Assembly: GCA_029940115.1 (NCBI GenBank)
Contig: JAOZRQ010000124.1
Span: 1 to 14,759, forward strand
Length of the DNA stretch: 14,759 bases
DNA from: Desulfobacterales bacterium
GTDB lineage: Bacteria; Desulfobacterota; Desulfobacteria; Desulfobacterales; 4be13
Direction: 5' to 3'
In this document: piece after piece, positions 6,079-14,755 of the stretch
Position numbering within the stretch: the stretch's first letter is position 1
How the letters are laid out: each line of letters begins with the position of its first letter
Notes under the pieces: model-generated
Seen by the model: only the letters and a program-made list of their open reading frames with translations
Database searches by the model: none
What the model was told of the DNA's origin: nothing
Program-made: the position numbers and the translations under genes

Positions 6079-7054
6079 AAAAATGGACTGGATGGCGACC
6101 GACACCATGATGGGCGACATTTCCGGACCGCCGCGGCATTCCGGCCTGACCGGCGACATGACCGCCCTTCTCCAATACACGTCCGGCTCCACGGGGGACC
6201 CAAAGGGAGTGATGGTCAGCCACGCCGCCCTCCTCCACACCATCGCGGACATGGACCGGGGATGGGACCACACCGAGAAGAGCGTCATGGTGACATGGCT
6301 CCCCGTGTTCCACGACCTGGGGCTGATATACGGAATTCTCACGCCGCTGTGCGTGGGATTCCCCGCGTATGTGATGCCGCCGGCCGCCTTCCTTCAGAGG
6401 CCGGTCCGGTGGCTTCGGGCGATCTCACGCCACAAGGGGACGCACAGCGCCGCGCCGAACTTCGCGTACGACCTGTGCGTCCGCAAGGTCACGCCGGAAC
6501 AGCGGGAATCTCTCGACCTCAGTTCATGGAAGGTGGCCCTGAACGCGGCCGAGCCTGTCCGGGCGGAGACCATCCGGCGATTCAACGAGACGTTTGGACC
6601 CCGTGGTCTCGCCCACGACACGGTGCGCCCCGGATACGGGCTTGCCGAGGCGTCGCTCAAGGTCTCGGCTCTTCCCCGGAAGGCGCCGCTCTCCGTGGTC
6701 GGCCTGAACCCCGACGGTGTGCCGGAGGGCCAACTTGGGGAAACCACCTGCCCGCATGGGAGCGGACAGGCATTTGTCGGATGCGGACACAGCCGGATCG
6801 GCTCGGACATCCGCATCGTCCATCCCGAGACCTGCATCCTCCGCCCCTCCGGCATCGGTGAGATATGGGTCTCCGGCCCGAGCGTCGCACAGGGGTACTG
6901 GAACCGTCCCGAAGAGACCGAAAGGACCTTCCAGGCCCATCTCTCCGACACCGGCGAGGGACCCTTCCTGCGAACCGGGGATCTCGGCTTTCTGAGGGAC
7001 GGGGAGCTGTTCGTCACGGGTCGCATCAAGGACCTGAGCTTGAGAACATGGTAG
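5957..7054 (+). pseudogene. Fatty-acyl-AMP ligase (FAAL) domain, truncated at both ends
   Basis: Adenylate-forming domain of the FAAL type, which activates a fatty acid with ATP and loads it on an acyl carrier protein to start a lipopeptide. Reading from about 5957 the frame starts mid-domain at NRSLARIRAIAEDA; the first in-frame ATG is 6083. FAAL hallmarks follow: LLQYTSGSTGDPKGV (ATP loop), TWLPVFHDLGLIYG, AAFLQRPVRWLRAISRHKG, PNFAYDLCVRK, ALNAAEPVRAETIRRF and YGLAEASLKVS. The end is LRTGDLGFLRDGELFVTGRIKDL, after which the whole C-terminal subdomain is missing and a stop comes six codons later. Both the first part of the large domain and the mobile C-terminal subdomain are lost, so activity is unlikely. 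GC content is visibly higher than in the genes before 5 kb. Confidence 0.8.
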
Positions 7055-8367
7055 GCGATCTGTCCGGCCTGGAACCGGATGAGATGGACAGCGATGCCAA
7101 CCTGTTTCACATGGGCCTTGACTCGCTCATGCTGATGAAGGTCAGACAGGCTGTCGAAGATCGTTTTGACGTGAGGATTGAGATGGGCAGGTTTTATGAC
7201 CGGACAGACACGCTGGGGAAGCTGGCCGGCCACATCTCCGAAAGGATGCCGCATGAGGCGGTCGTCTCACTCACCGCCGATGCCATGTCCGAATCGGGGC
7301 GGTCTTCCGAGCCGCCTGCCGAACCTTCTGAACTCTCGGAACTGCCGGAAGTCACACAGACTGAGGGCGACGGCTCCCTCGAACGGCTCATGGCCCTCCA
7401 AATGCAGGCCATCTCGGAACAGAACAGACTGATATCCCGACAACTGGAAGTCTTGAAGAACCGCCGTCCCTCCCTTCCGGAGTCCCTCCGAGATCGGGCA
7501 ATGCGCGACAAACCGGAGACAGGCGGGAAATCAGAGATCAACAGGCGATATCGGGCTCATGCCGGGAATCGAGGGACGGAGAGGAGACCTTCCCCCACAG
7601 TGGCCCACCAGGGGCCAAGTGACCGCCAAAAAGCGTTCCTTCAGGATTTCGTTGTCCGATACAACGCTCGCACCAAGCTTTCCAAGAAGGCCGCGGACAG
7701 AGACCGCCCCGTGCTTTCCGACTGGATCGCGGCCCTGGGGTTTGTCATGCCCCTCAAGGAGATCGTCTATCCGGTGGTGGCGGACCGGTCTGCCGGCTCC
7801 CGAATGTGGGACATTGACGGAAACGAGTATGTTGACATTGCCATGGGATACGGGGCCCATTTTCTGGGGCACAATCCCCCCTTTGTCACCCGGGCCGTGG
7901 AGAGACAGTTGAAAAGAGGGGTTCATCTCGGCCCCCAGTCCGATCTGGCCGGCCATGTCGCGAAGGCGATCTGTGAGATGACCGGTGTCGAACGGGTGAC
8001 CTTCACCAACAGCGGGACCGAGGCGGTCATGGGCGCGTTGCGGATTGCCCGTTGCGTGACAGGCCGGGAGAAGGTCGTGATGTTTGAGAACGCCTTTCAC
8101 GGAACCTTCGACGGCACCTTGGCGATCCCGGGCCGGGACGGATCGGTCCCCGCGGCCCCCGGCGTCCCCCATCATCTTCGGGGAGGTCACCGAGGACTAT
8201 GCCGGTCTGTGCCGGGGGGAGGATGTCCGATTTCCGCACAGGAGGCCCTACCGGGACCACATCGCCTGGCTTCGGATGCAGGATGCGGGGGCGGCCCGCG
8301 AATTCTGGCGGGGGGAGCTGGCGGGCTTCGCCGCGCCCACGCCCCTGGTCACCGCGGAATCCCCTAG
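7048..8367 (+). pseudogene. ACP - linker - N-terminal half of amino-transferase (AMT) domain
   Basis: A frame different from the FAAL. Carrier-protein sequence begins at about 7036, just before the first ATG 7048. LSGLEPDEMDSDANLF leads to MGLDSLMLMK, the phosphopantetheine Ser site. A Glu/Ser-rich, then coiled-coil-like linker (LMALQMQAISEQNRLISRQLEVLK) connects to an AMT domain of the glutamate-1-semialdehyde aminotransferase type used in iturin/mycosubtilin synthases to make beta-amino fatty acids: MWDIDGNEYVDIAMGYGAHFLGHN, TFTNSGTEAVMGALRIAR, FENAFHGTFDGTLA. It ends near APGVP (about 8163), before the PLP lysine, so the AMT is inactive as written. Codons after that are out of frame over a condensation domain. 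The linker style resembles that after a PKS carrier protein, so KS/AT domains may be among the sequence lost. Confidence 0.78.
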
Positions 8368-11300
8368 GAGCTTGGCGGACCCGGCATATGACGACGCGTC
8401 CCTCACCCTGTCGGAGACCCTGACGTCGGATATGGGCGGACTTGCCCGGAAGGCCCGGGTCACGCTGAGCACCGTGATCCGGGGGGCCTGGGCCGTGCTT
8501 CTCAGCCGCTACGGCGGCGAGGGGGACATCGTGTTCGGGGCCACGGTCTCGGGGCGGCCCGCGTCTCTGGCCGGCGCGGAGGAGATGATCGGTCTGTTCA
8601 TCAACACGGTGCCGGTGCGTGTGAGGATGTCCCGGGAGACCGACGTGACGACGCTGTTGGACGACCTCCAGGCCGGGCAGGCCCGGTGCGACGACCACGG
8701 CCACATCCCCCTGACGGACATCCGGGGACAGAGTGGTGTGCCGCGAGGAACCCCGCTGTTCGAGAGCATCCTGGTCTTTGAGAACTATCCGGCAGACGAG
8801 TCCTTGGGAGGACCGGGCGGCGCCCTGCCCGTGAGCCGTGTCCGGTCGGTGGAGCGGACCAACTATCCCCTCACGCTGGCGACGGGGCCCGCCGGGGCCA
8901 TGACACTGGCGGTGACCTATGACGGAAACCGCTTCGAGTCGGAGGGCATCTCCCGCATGCTGAACCATCTCCGGGTCATCCTCGGGGGCATGGTCTCGGA
9001 TCCGGAACGGAGGGTCTCCGATCTGCCGCTGCTGACTGATGCGGAGCGGCATCGGATCCTTTGTGAGTGGAATGACACGGAGACCGAATACCCGAGGGAC
9101 AGATGCGTCCACCATCTGTTCGAGGAGCAGGCGGGACGGACGCCGGACGCGGTGGCGGTGGTGTTCGAAGATCAGCAGATGACCTATTCGGAGCTGAACG
9201 TCCGTGCCAACCGGCTGGCGCATCATCTGATCTCCCTCGGGGTCGGCCCCGAGGCGCCCGTCGGGATGTGCATGGAACGCTGTGCGGAGATGGTCACGGG
9301 AATCATGGGGATCCTGAAGGCCGGCGGGGCATATGTCCCCCTTGATCCGGACCATCCGAAGGAGCGGCTGGCTTTCATGCTGGCGGATGCCGATGTCGGG
9401 GTGCTGGTGACGCAGGAGAGGCTGACGCCGCTGTCGTCAGACCATGAGGCGCACACAGTCTGCCCGGACAGGGACGCCGGCGCATCCGGAGAAGGGGACG
9501 ACAACCCCGTCAGCGGCGTCGGGCCGGACAACCCAGCATATGTGATCTACACGTCCGGTTCGACGGGAAAACCCAAGGGTGTAACAAACATCCATCGGGG
9601 AGTGTTCAATCTGGCAAAGGCCCAGATCCGCATGTTCGGCGTGGGACCGGACAGCAGGGTTCTTCAGTTCGCCTCCTTCGGATTTGACGCCTCCGTGTGG
9701 GAGACTGCCATGGCGCTCTGTTCGGGATCGTCGCTCTGCCTGGCGGAGGGGGACTCCCTCCTTCCGGGCCCCCCGCTGGCCGGATTGCTTGACATGCTGT
9801 CGGTCACGCATGTCACCCTTCCGCCGTCGGCCCTGGGCGTCATGCCCGCGGCCTCCCTGCCGTGTCTGCGCACGATCATTGTCGCCGGGGAGGCCTGCCT
9901 TCCGCAACTTGCGGCGGAATGGTCGGGGAATCGGCGTTTTGTCAACGCCTACGGCCCCACGGAGTCATCCGTGTGCGCCTCGGCCGCGGAATATGCCGGG
10001 GAGAACGACCGACTCCCCGTGGGAAAGCCGATTGACAATGTCAGGCTTTATGTCACGGATCGTCAGATGCGGCCTGTCCCGGCCGGTGTTCCGGGCGAGC
10101 TGCTCATCGGCGGAACCGGACTCGCGAGAGGATATCTGAGCCACCCGGAGCTTACCGCGGAGAAGTTCGTTCCCGACCCCCTCGGCGGCAGGCCCGGCTC
10201 CCGCCTGTACAGGACCGGCGACCTCTGCCGCCATCTGCCGGACGGGAACATCGAGTTCATCGGACGCACCGACCATCAGGTGAAGATCCGGGGCTTCAGG
10301 ATCGAGCTTGGGGAGATCGGGGCGGCGCTGTCCGGCCATCCGTCCGTCAGGGAGAACGTGGTCGTCGCGAGGGAGGCCCCGTCCGGCGACAGGCGACTGG
10401 TCGCCTACGTCGTCGGAGAGGCCGACGCCTCCGAGCTCCGGGACCATCTGAGGAAAAAACTCCCGGATCACATGATCCCCGCGCACTTTGTCCTCATGGA
10501 CGCCCTCCCCCTGACGCCCAACGGCAAGATTGACCGCGGGGCGCTGCCCGACCCGGACATGTCCGACATGTCCGAGGCCGGCTACGCCGCGCCCCGCACA
10601 CGGAAGGAGAGGATTCTGGCCCGGATATGGGAGGAGACTCTCGGCGTGAGGCGTCCCGGCATTCACGACAACTTCTTCTCGCTGGGCGGCGACTCGATCA
10701 TCAGCATCCGGATCGTCTCCCGGGCCGCGGCGGCCGGCCTGTCCCTGACTGTCCGGCACATATTTCAATCCCAGACCATCGCGGAACTGGCAAAGGAAGC
10801 GGAAGCAAAGGCATCCATCCAAGCCGAACAGGGAATCGTCCTCGGAGAGGTGCCGCTCACCCCGATCATGCAACAATTTTTCGGAAAACCGTGCGCTGAT
10901 TCGCATCATTTCAATCAGTCTGTGATGCTGAAGGTTCCTGGCAGCAGCAACCCTGACATGTTCACCAAGGCCCTGAAGGCCATGATTCGTCATCATGACG
11001 CGCTCCGCATGCGTCTCACGGAGACCGAAGGCGAATGGCGGGCATTCTGCACGGCCCCATCCGACACGGCGTTTTTCGAGGTCGCCGATCTCTCCGATCT
11101 CCCGGAAGATGAACGGCTTCCGGCTCTGGAATCCCATGCGTCAGATGTGCAGGCCGGCCTGAGCCTTTCACAAGGAATGCTTCTGAAAGCGGCATATTAC
11201 CAAACAGGAAAATCTCGGACAACAGCCAACGCCCAACAGACAACAGACAATCTTCTTCTCATCGTGATCCATCACCTTGCGGTTGACGGCGTGTCTTGGC

Positions 11301-14300
11301 GCGTTCTCCTGGAAGACTTGGAAACGGCCTATAGGCAGGTCGCGGCGGACCAGCCGGTGAGGCTCCCTGCGAAAACGACGTCATTCCGTGAGTGGAGCCT
11401 GCGCCTGTCCGGATATGCGGATTCCGAAGCTCTCCTAAGTGAAAGGGAATACTGGCGGACTCTGTGTCGAGGGGACATGCGGCATCTGCCTGCGGATGGG
11501 CCGTGTCAAAAATCGGACAACACCGTCGCGTCGGCAAGGAATCTCGCCATCTCTCTGAGCGAGGCGGAGACCCTCGCATTGCTCCGGGACGTGCCGTCGG
11601 CATATCGGACGGAGATCAACGACATTCTCCTGACTGCGTTGGCGAAGGCGGTCAGCCGGCATGCAGGCCGGAGGGAGGTCTTCTTTGATCTGGAAGGTCA
11701 CGGTCGGGAGGAAATCTCCGACGACATTGATGTCTCCCGAACCGTCGGCTGGTTCACAAGCCTGTTCCCTGTGAGGCTGGAGCTGACACATGACGACCCG
11801 GGCAGCCTGATCAAGTCGGTCAAAGAACAATTGCGGACCATTCCGAGGCGCGGGATCGGATACGGCATTCTCCGGCATATGACGTCTGCGACCGGGATGC
11901 GAGAGGCCTTGGAAAATGCTCCCCGGCCGGACATCTGCTTCAACTATTTGGGGCAGTTCGACGAGTCTTTCTCCCAGTCAGACCTGTTTCGCCCTGCGGA
12001 GGCATCCGCGGGATTGGAGCAGAGTCCTCGGGGAGTCCGAGACCATCTGATGGATGTCAACGGAATGGTCATCGGCGGGAGACTCGGTTTTGACTGGACA
12101 TACAGCGAAAACATCCACAGGAGGGAGACGGTTGAAAACCTGGCCCAAGACTTCGTCACCGCATTGAAGGGACTGATCGCCCACTGCCAGTCTCCCGAAG
12201 CGGGCGGCGTCACGCCTTCGGACTTTCCCCTGGCCGAGCTGAACCAGGAAATTCTGGACCGCATATTTGAGGAGGCGGATTGCGGAATAGAGGACATTTA
12301 TCCGCTGACCGCGTCGCAACAGGGAATGCTGATTGAGACCTTGGGGGCACCGGAGTCGGGAATTCACATTGAGCAGAGCATCTGGAGCGTTCACGGGGAT
12401 TTCAATCCTTCCGCATTCGAACGGGCATGGCAGCAGGTTGTGAGCCGGCATCCTGTGTTGCACACGGCCTTCATATGGGAGGAAACGGATGAGCCCCTTC
12501 AGATGGTGGCCCGGCATGCGAAAATGCCTGTCCTCCATGAGGACTGGCGTGACACTCCCCCGGAACGGCATGAGGAGAGGCTGGCGGCCCGTCTCGCATC
12601 CGACCGCAGAGAGGGGTTCCGCACGGACAGGGCCCCGCTGATGCGTCTGCTGATGATCCAGACGGGCGATGACGCCTATGATGTTGTATGGACACATCAC
12701 CACATTCTCACCGACGGATGGTGCGGCCCCCTTGTTTTAAAGGAAGTCCTGACATATTACGACGCTTTCCGGAACGGCAGGGAGATCGCAGCCGAACCTG
12801 CCCCGTCCTACCGCACTTACATCGGATGGCTGCAAAGGCAGAACCTTTCCGAGGCCGGAGCCTTCTGGAAACATGAGCTGGAAGGGTTTCGGGCGCCCAC
12901 CCGGCTCGGAAGGGGGGCCGCTCCCACAGAGGATGCACCACCGGCGGAAGAGTACGGGGAACATGCGGTTTCCCTGCCGGCTGAGATCATGGCAGGGCTG
13001 AATGCCCTCGCCGGGAAATGCCGCATCACCGTGAACACTCTTGCCCAGGGAATATGGGCCCTGCTCCTGAGCCGTTACAGCGGCGAATCCGACGTGGTCT
13101 TCGGCGCGACAGTCTCGGGCCGGCCGCCGGATCTTCCGGAAGCGGAGAGAATGATCGGCCTCTTCATCAACACCGTGCCGCTGAGATTCCGGATATCTCC
13201 TGACACATCCCTGAGAGACTGGCTGGGACGGGTTCAGGATCGTCAGATTCCGATGCGGAACCATGAGCACTGTTCTGCCGGGCAGATCCGGGAATGGAGC
13301 GAGGTTCCCGGATCTCTGCCCCTTTACGAAAGCATCCTGGTGTTTGAGAACTATCCCAGTGATCCGCTGGCTTCGGAACCCTCGGATCATCTGATCCGTG
13401 TCCGGAAGACCCGGTCATCCGGCGCGAGGACAAACTACGCGCTGACCGTCCTGATGTCCCCGGATTTGCAGCTTCATATGCATATGGTATATGATGCCCG
13501 CCGTTTCACGGCCCGGGACATCGCCCGGATCCCGGAGCACTTCCGAATGCTCTCGGAGCGTATTGTTGCTGATCCCGGCCGATCTCCCGGGTCACTGAGA
13601 GACAGCATTCCCGAGAAGGAGATACCGGCAGTCAGAGAACTTCGGAAAGCGGTTCGGAAAGAGGAATTGATTCCCCGCGACACCCATGAGCTCGGACTTG
13701 TCCGGATATGGCGGGCGTTGCTGAAGACCGACACGGTGGGTGTCCGGGACAACTTCTTCGAACTCGGCGGCCATTCGCTCCTCGCTGTGCGCCTGATGAG
13801 CCGGATTCATCAGAAGTTCGGAAGGAACCTCCCCCTGTCAGCCCTTTTCCGCCATCCCACAATCGAGGGGATCGCGAACATTCTCCGCAGGGAGGCCGGC
13901 TCTTCGGACTGGTCAACGCTCGTGCCGGTTCAGGCGGACGGGGAGAGACAGCCGTTTTTCTGCGTGCCCGGAAGAGGGGGAGATGTGATCCATTTCTATG
14001 ACTTGGCAAGGCGTTCCTGTCCGGATCGTCCCTTTTACGGCCTCCAAGCGGTTGGTCTGGATGGGAAATCCAAGCCACATGATCACATAGAGGATATCGC
14101 GGCCCACAACATCCGGTGTCTGCGAACTGTCCAGTCGGAAGGTCCTTATTTTGTCGGAGGCCATTCCTTCGGGAGCTTCGTCGCCTTTGAGATGGCTCTT
14201 CGGTTGGTGAGACAGGGAGACAGCGTCGGGCTACTCGCGATTTTCGACGCCGATGCCCCCCCGGCTTCGGGCGAGATTTCGGACGAGGCACAGTTGTGCT

Positions 14301-14755
14301 GCGATGTCATGGGCCTGTATGAGAAATTCCACGGAACCAGTCTGAACATTTCCCACGACGAGCTTGCACACCTTGAGTGGGAAGAAAAGCTGGCATGTCT
14401 CAGGGAGCGGCTTCTGAAGGCCGGTCTCATTCCTTCGGACGGTGACATCACCCAGGTGCGGGGGCACCTTCAGGTTTACAGGGCGCACTACAACTTCTCA
14501 TATGATCCGCCGCGGGAGGGGCTTCCTGTCCCGATTGCCCTTTTCCGGGCGAAGGAGACCGATCCGGAGGCCGAACCGTCGGAAATCCGGCAGAGGGACG
14601 GGTCATGGGGCTGGCAGGACTTCACCTCGGAGCCTGTGGAGATGTATGACGTTCCGGGGGACCACATCACCATGTTCGCCGAACCGCATGTGCGGGGATT
14701 GGCAGACCAGTTGAAGACCGCCATTGAAAAGGCGCAGGGAAAGCCCATGAGTTGA
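8084..14755 (+). CDS. Non-ribosomal peptide synthetase: C(partial)-A-PCP-E-C-PCP-TE
   Basis: One uninterrupted frame to TGA 14753-14755. Real domain sequence starts at about 8163; the TTG at 8084 (taken as residue 1) is only the far end of the open frame, so the gene is 5'-truncated. Order by residue: second half of a condensation domain (27-305), adenylation (~320-820), PCP (Ser871), epimerisation (~915-1360), condensation with HHILTDG (His1539, His1540, Asp1544), PCP (Ser1898) and thioesterase (Ser2028/Asp2055/His2194). The first C domain begins at SPIIFGEV and lacks HHxxxDG. The second module lacks an A domain. The enzyme would work on carrier-bound intermediates in the cytoplasm, adding Phe, inverting it, and releasing the product. 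Upstream FAAL-ACP-AMT pieces show it was part of a lipopeptide line. Domain calls are firm; function of the present 5' end is doubtful. Confidence 0.93.
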   Translation: MRTPFTEPSTAPWRSRAGTDRSPRPPASPIIFGEVTEDYAGLCRGEDVRFPHRRPYRDHIAWLRMQDAGAAREFWRGELAGFAAPTPLVTAESPRSLADPAYDDASLTLSETLTSDMGGLARKARVTLSTVIRGAWAVLLSRYGGEGDIVFGATVSGRPASLAGAEEMIGLFINTVPVRVRMSRETDVTTLLDDLQAGQARCDDHGHIPLTDIRGQSGVPRGTPLFESILVFENYPADESLGGPGGALPVSRVRSVERTNYPLTLATGPAGAMTLAVTYDGNRFESEGISRMLNHLRVILGGMVSDPERRVSDLPLLTDAERHRILCEWNDTETEYPRDRCVHHLFEEQAGRTPDAVAVVFEDQQMTYSELNVRANRLAHHLISLGVGPEAPVGMCMERCAEMVTGIMGILKAGGAYVPLDPDHPKERLAFMLADADVGVLVTQERLTPLSSDHEAHTVCPDRDAGASGEGDDNPVSGVGPDNPAYVIYTSGSTGKPKGVTNIHRGVFNLAKAQIRMFGVGPDSRVLQFASFGFDASVWETAMALCSGSSLCLAEGDSLLPGPPLAGLLDMLSVTHVTLPPSALGVMPAASLPCLRTIIVAGEACLPQLAAEWSGNRRFVNAYGPTESSVCASAAEYAGENDRLPVGKPIDNVRLYVTDRQMRPVPAGVPGELLIGGTGLARGYLSHPELTAEKFVPDPLGGRPGSRLYRTGDLCRHLPDGNIEFIGRTDHQVKIRGFRIELGEIGAALSGHPSVRENVVVAREAPSGDRRLVAYVVGEADASELRDHLRKKLPDHMIPAHFVLMDALPLTPNGKIDRGALPDPDMSDMSEAGYAAPRTRKERILARIWEETLGVRRPGIHDNFFSLGGDSIISIRIVSRAAAAGLSLTVRHIFQSQTIAELAKEAEAKASIQAEQGIVLGEVPLTPIMQQFFGKPCADSHHFNQSVMLKVPGSSNPDMFTKALKAMIRHHDALRMRLTETEGEWRAFCTAPSDTAFFEVADLSDLPEDERLPALESHASDVQAGLSLSQGMLLKAAYYQTGKSRTTANAQQTTDNLLLIVIHHLAVDGVSWRVLLEDLETAYRQVAADQPVRLPAKTTSFREWSLRLSGYADSEALLSEREYWRTLCRGDMRHLPADGPCQKSDNTVASARNLAISLSEAETLALLRDVPSAYRTEINDILLTALAKAVSRHAGRREVFFDLEGHGREEISDDIDVSRTVGWFTSLFPVRLELTHDDPGSLIKSVKEQLRTIPRRGIGYGILRHMTSATGMREALENAPRPDICFNYLGQFDESFSQSDLFRPAEASAGLEQSPRGVRDHLMDVNGMVIGGRLGFDWTYSENIHRRETVENLAQDFVTALKGLIAHCQSPEAGGVTPSDFPLAELNQEILDRIFEEADCGIEDIYPLTASQQGMLIETLGAPESGIHIEQSIWSVHGDFNPSAFERAWQQVVSRHPVLHTAFIWEETDEPLQMVARHAKMPVLHEDWRDTPPERHEERLAARLASDRREGFRTDRAPLMRLLMIQTGDDAYDVVWTHHHILTDGWCGPLVLKEVLTYYDAFRNGREIAAEPAPSYRTYIGWLQRQNLSEAGAFWKHELEGFRAPTRLGRGAAPTEDAPPAEEYGEHAVSLPAEIMAGLNALAGKCRITVNTLAQGIWALLLSRYSGESDVVFGATVSGRPPDLPEAERMIGLFINTVPLRFRISPDTSLRDWLGRVQDRQIPMRNHEHCSAGQIREWSEVPGSLPLYESILVFENYPSDPLASEPSDHLIRVRKTRSSGARTNYALTVLMSPDLQLHMHMVYDARRFTARDIARIPEHFRMLSERIVADPGRSPGSLRDSIPEKEIPAVRELRKAVRKEELIPRDTHELGLVRIWRALLKTDTVGVRDNFFELGGHSLLAVRLMSRIHQKFGRNLPLSALFRHPTIEGIANILRREAGSSDWSTLVPVQADGERQPFFCVPGRGGDVIHFYDLARRSCPDRPFYGLQAVGLDGKSKPHDHIEDIAAHNIRCLRTVQSEGPYFVGGHSFGSFVAFEMALRLVRQGDSVGLLAIFDADAPPASGEISDEAQLCCDVMGLYEKFHGTSLNISHDELAHLEWEEKLACLRERLLKAGLIPSDGDITQVRGHLQVYRAHYNFSYDPPREGLPVPIALFRAKETDPEAEPSEIRQRDGSWGWQDFTSEPVEMYDVPGDHITMFAEPHVRGLADQLKTAIEKAQGKPMS
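9086..10550 (+). other. NRPS adenylation domain, predicted phenylalanine
   Basis: All core motifs are present: MTYSELNVRANRLA (A1), LKAGGAYVPLDPDHP (A2), YTSGSTGKPKGV (A3), FGFDASVWE (A4), NAYGPTESSVC (A5), GELLIGGTGLARGYL (A6), YRTGDLC (A7), GRTDHQVKIRGFRIELGEI (A8) and PNGKIDRGALP (A10). Aligned by eye to GrsA, the pocket residues are Asp535, Ala536, Trp539, Thr578, Ile599, Ala601, Ala622, Val630, Cys631 and Lys815, giving DAWTIAAVCK. GrsA (Phe) is DAWTIAAICK, one conservative change away. L-Phe activation is therefore the best prediction; tyrosine or tryptophan is less likely. Confidence 0.85.
10829..12160 (+). other. NRPS epimerisation domain
   Basis: Epimerisation rather than condensation, judged from its motif set: HHLAVDGVSWR (His1063, His1064, Asp1068), EGHGRE, TVGWFTSLFPV, PRRGIGYGI and FNYLGQF. 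All expected active-site features are present, so it should convert carrier-bound L-Phe to D-Phe. The PCP before it has GGDSI, the form usual for carriers that serve an E domain, whereas the last PCP has GGHSL. A short Gln/Thr-rich insertion (KSRTTANAQQTTDN) lies just before the HH motif. Confidence 0.88.
12262..13890 (+). other. Terminal C-PCP module without adenylation domain
   Basis: A full condensation domain (IEDIYPLTASQQGML to about residue 1830, catalytic HHILTDGW intact) is followed by only a ~35-residue charged linker (about 13590-13690) and then a PCP with GGHSLLAVRL. There is no A domain between them, and the frame is continuous. The C domain follows an E domain, so it should accept a D-amino acid donor. 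The carrier must be loaded in trans, or else the module has lost its A domain in frame. The A-domain-free linker is not obviously broken sequence. Confidence 0.75.
13919..14755 (+). other. Type I thioesterase domain
   Basis: An alpha/beta-hydrolase that releases the finished chain by hydrolysis or cyclisation. GGHSFGSF carries the nucleophile Ser2028. LLAIFDAD gives Asp2055, 27 residues later as in other NRPS thioesterases. PGDHITMF gives His2194. The triad looks complete, and the protein ends about 30 residues later with a normal stop. Confidence 0.88.

Noticed and set aside
6865..7047. Upstream extension of the ACP-AMT frame to ATG 6865
   Set aside because: This stretch is out of frame over clear FAAL sequence. 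Carrier sequence starts only at about 7036.
8084..8162. TTG 8084 as true NRPS start
   Set aside because: The first ~26 codons are out of frame over the AMT domain, and no ribosome binding site is seen. It is only the limit of the open frame.
7036..8165. Programmed frameshifting as the cause of the frame changes
   Set aside because: Whole subdomains are missing at the junctions, and no slippery heptamer with a downstream structure is evident, so deletion or misjoin explains them better.
8027..9355. 442-aa minus-strand ORF over the NRPS
   Set aside because: It is antisense to strong C and A domain sequence. Long antisense frames are expected in GC-rich genes.
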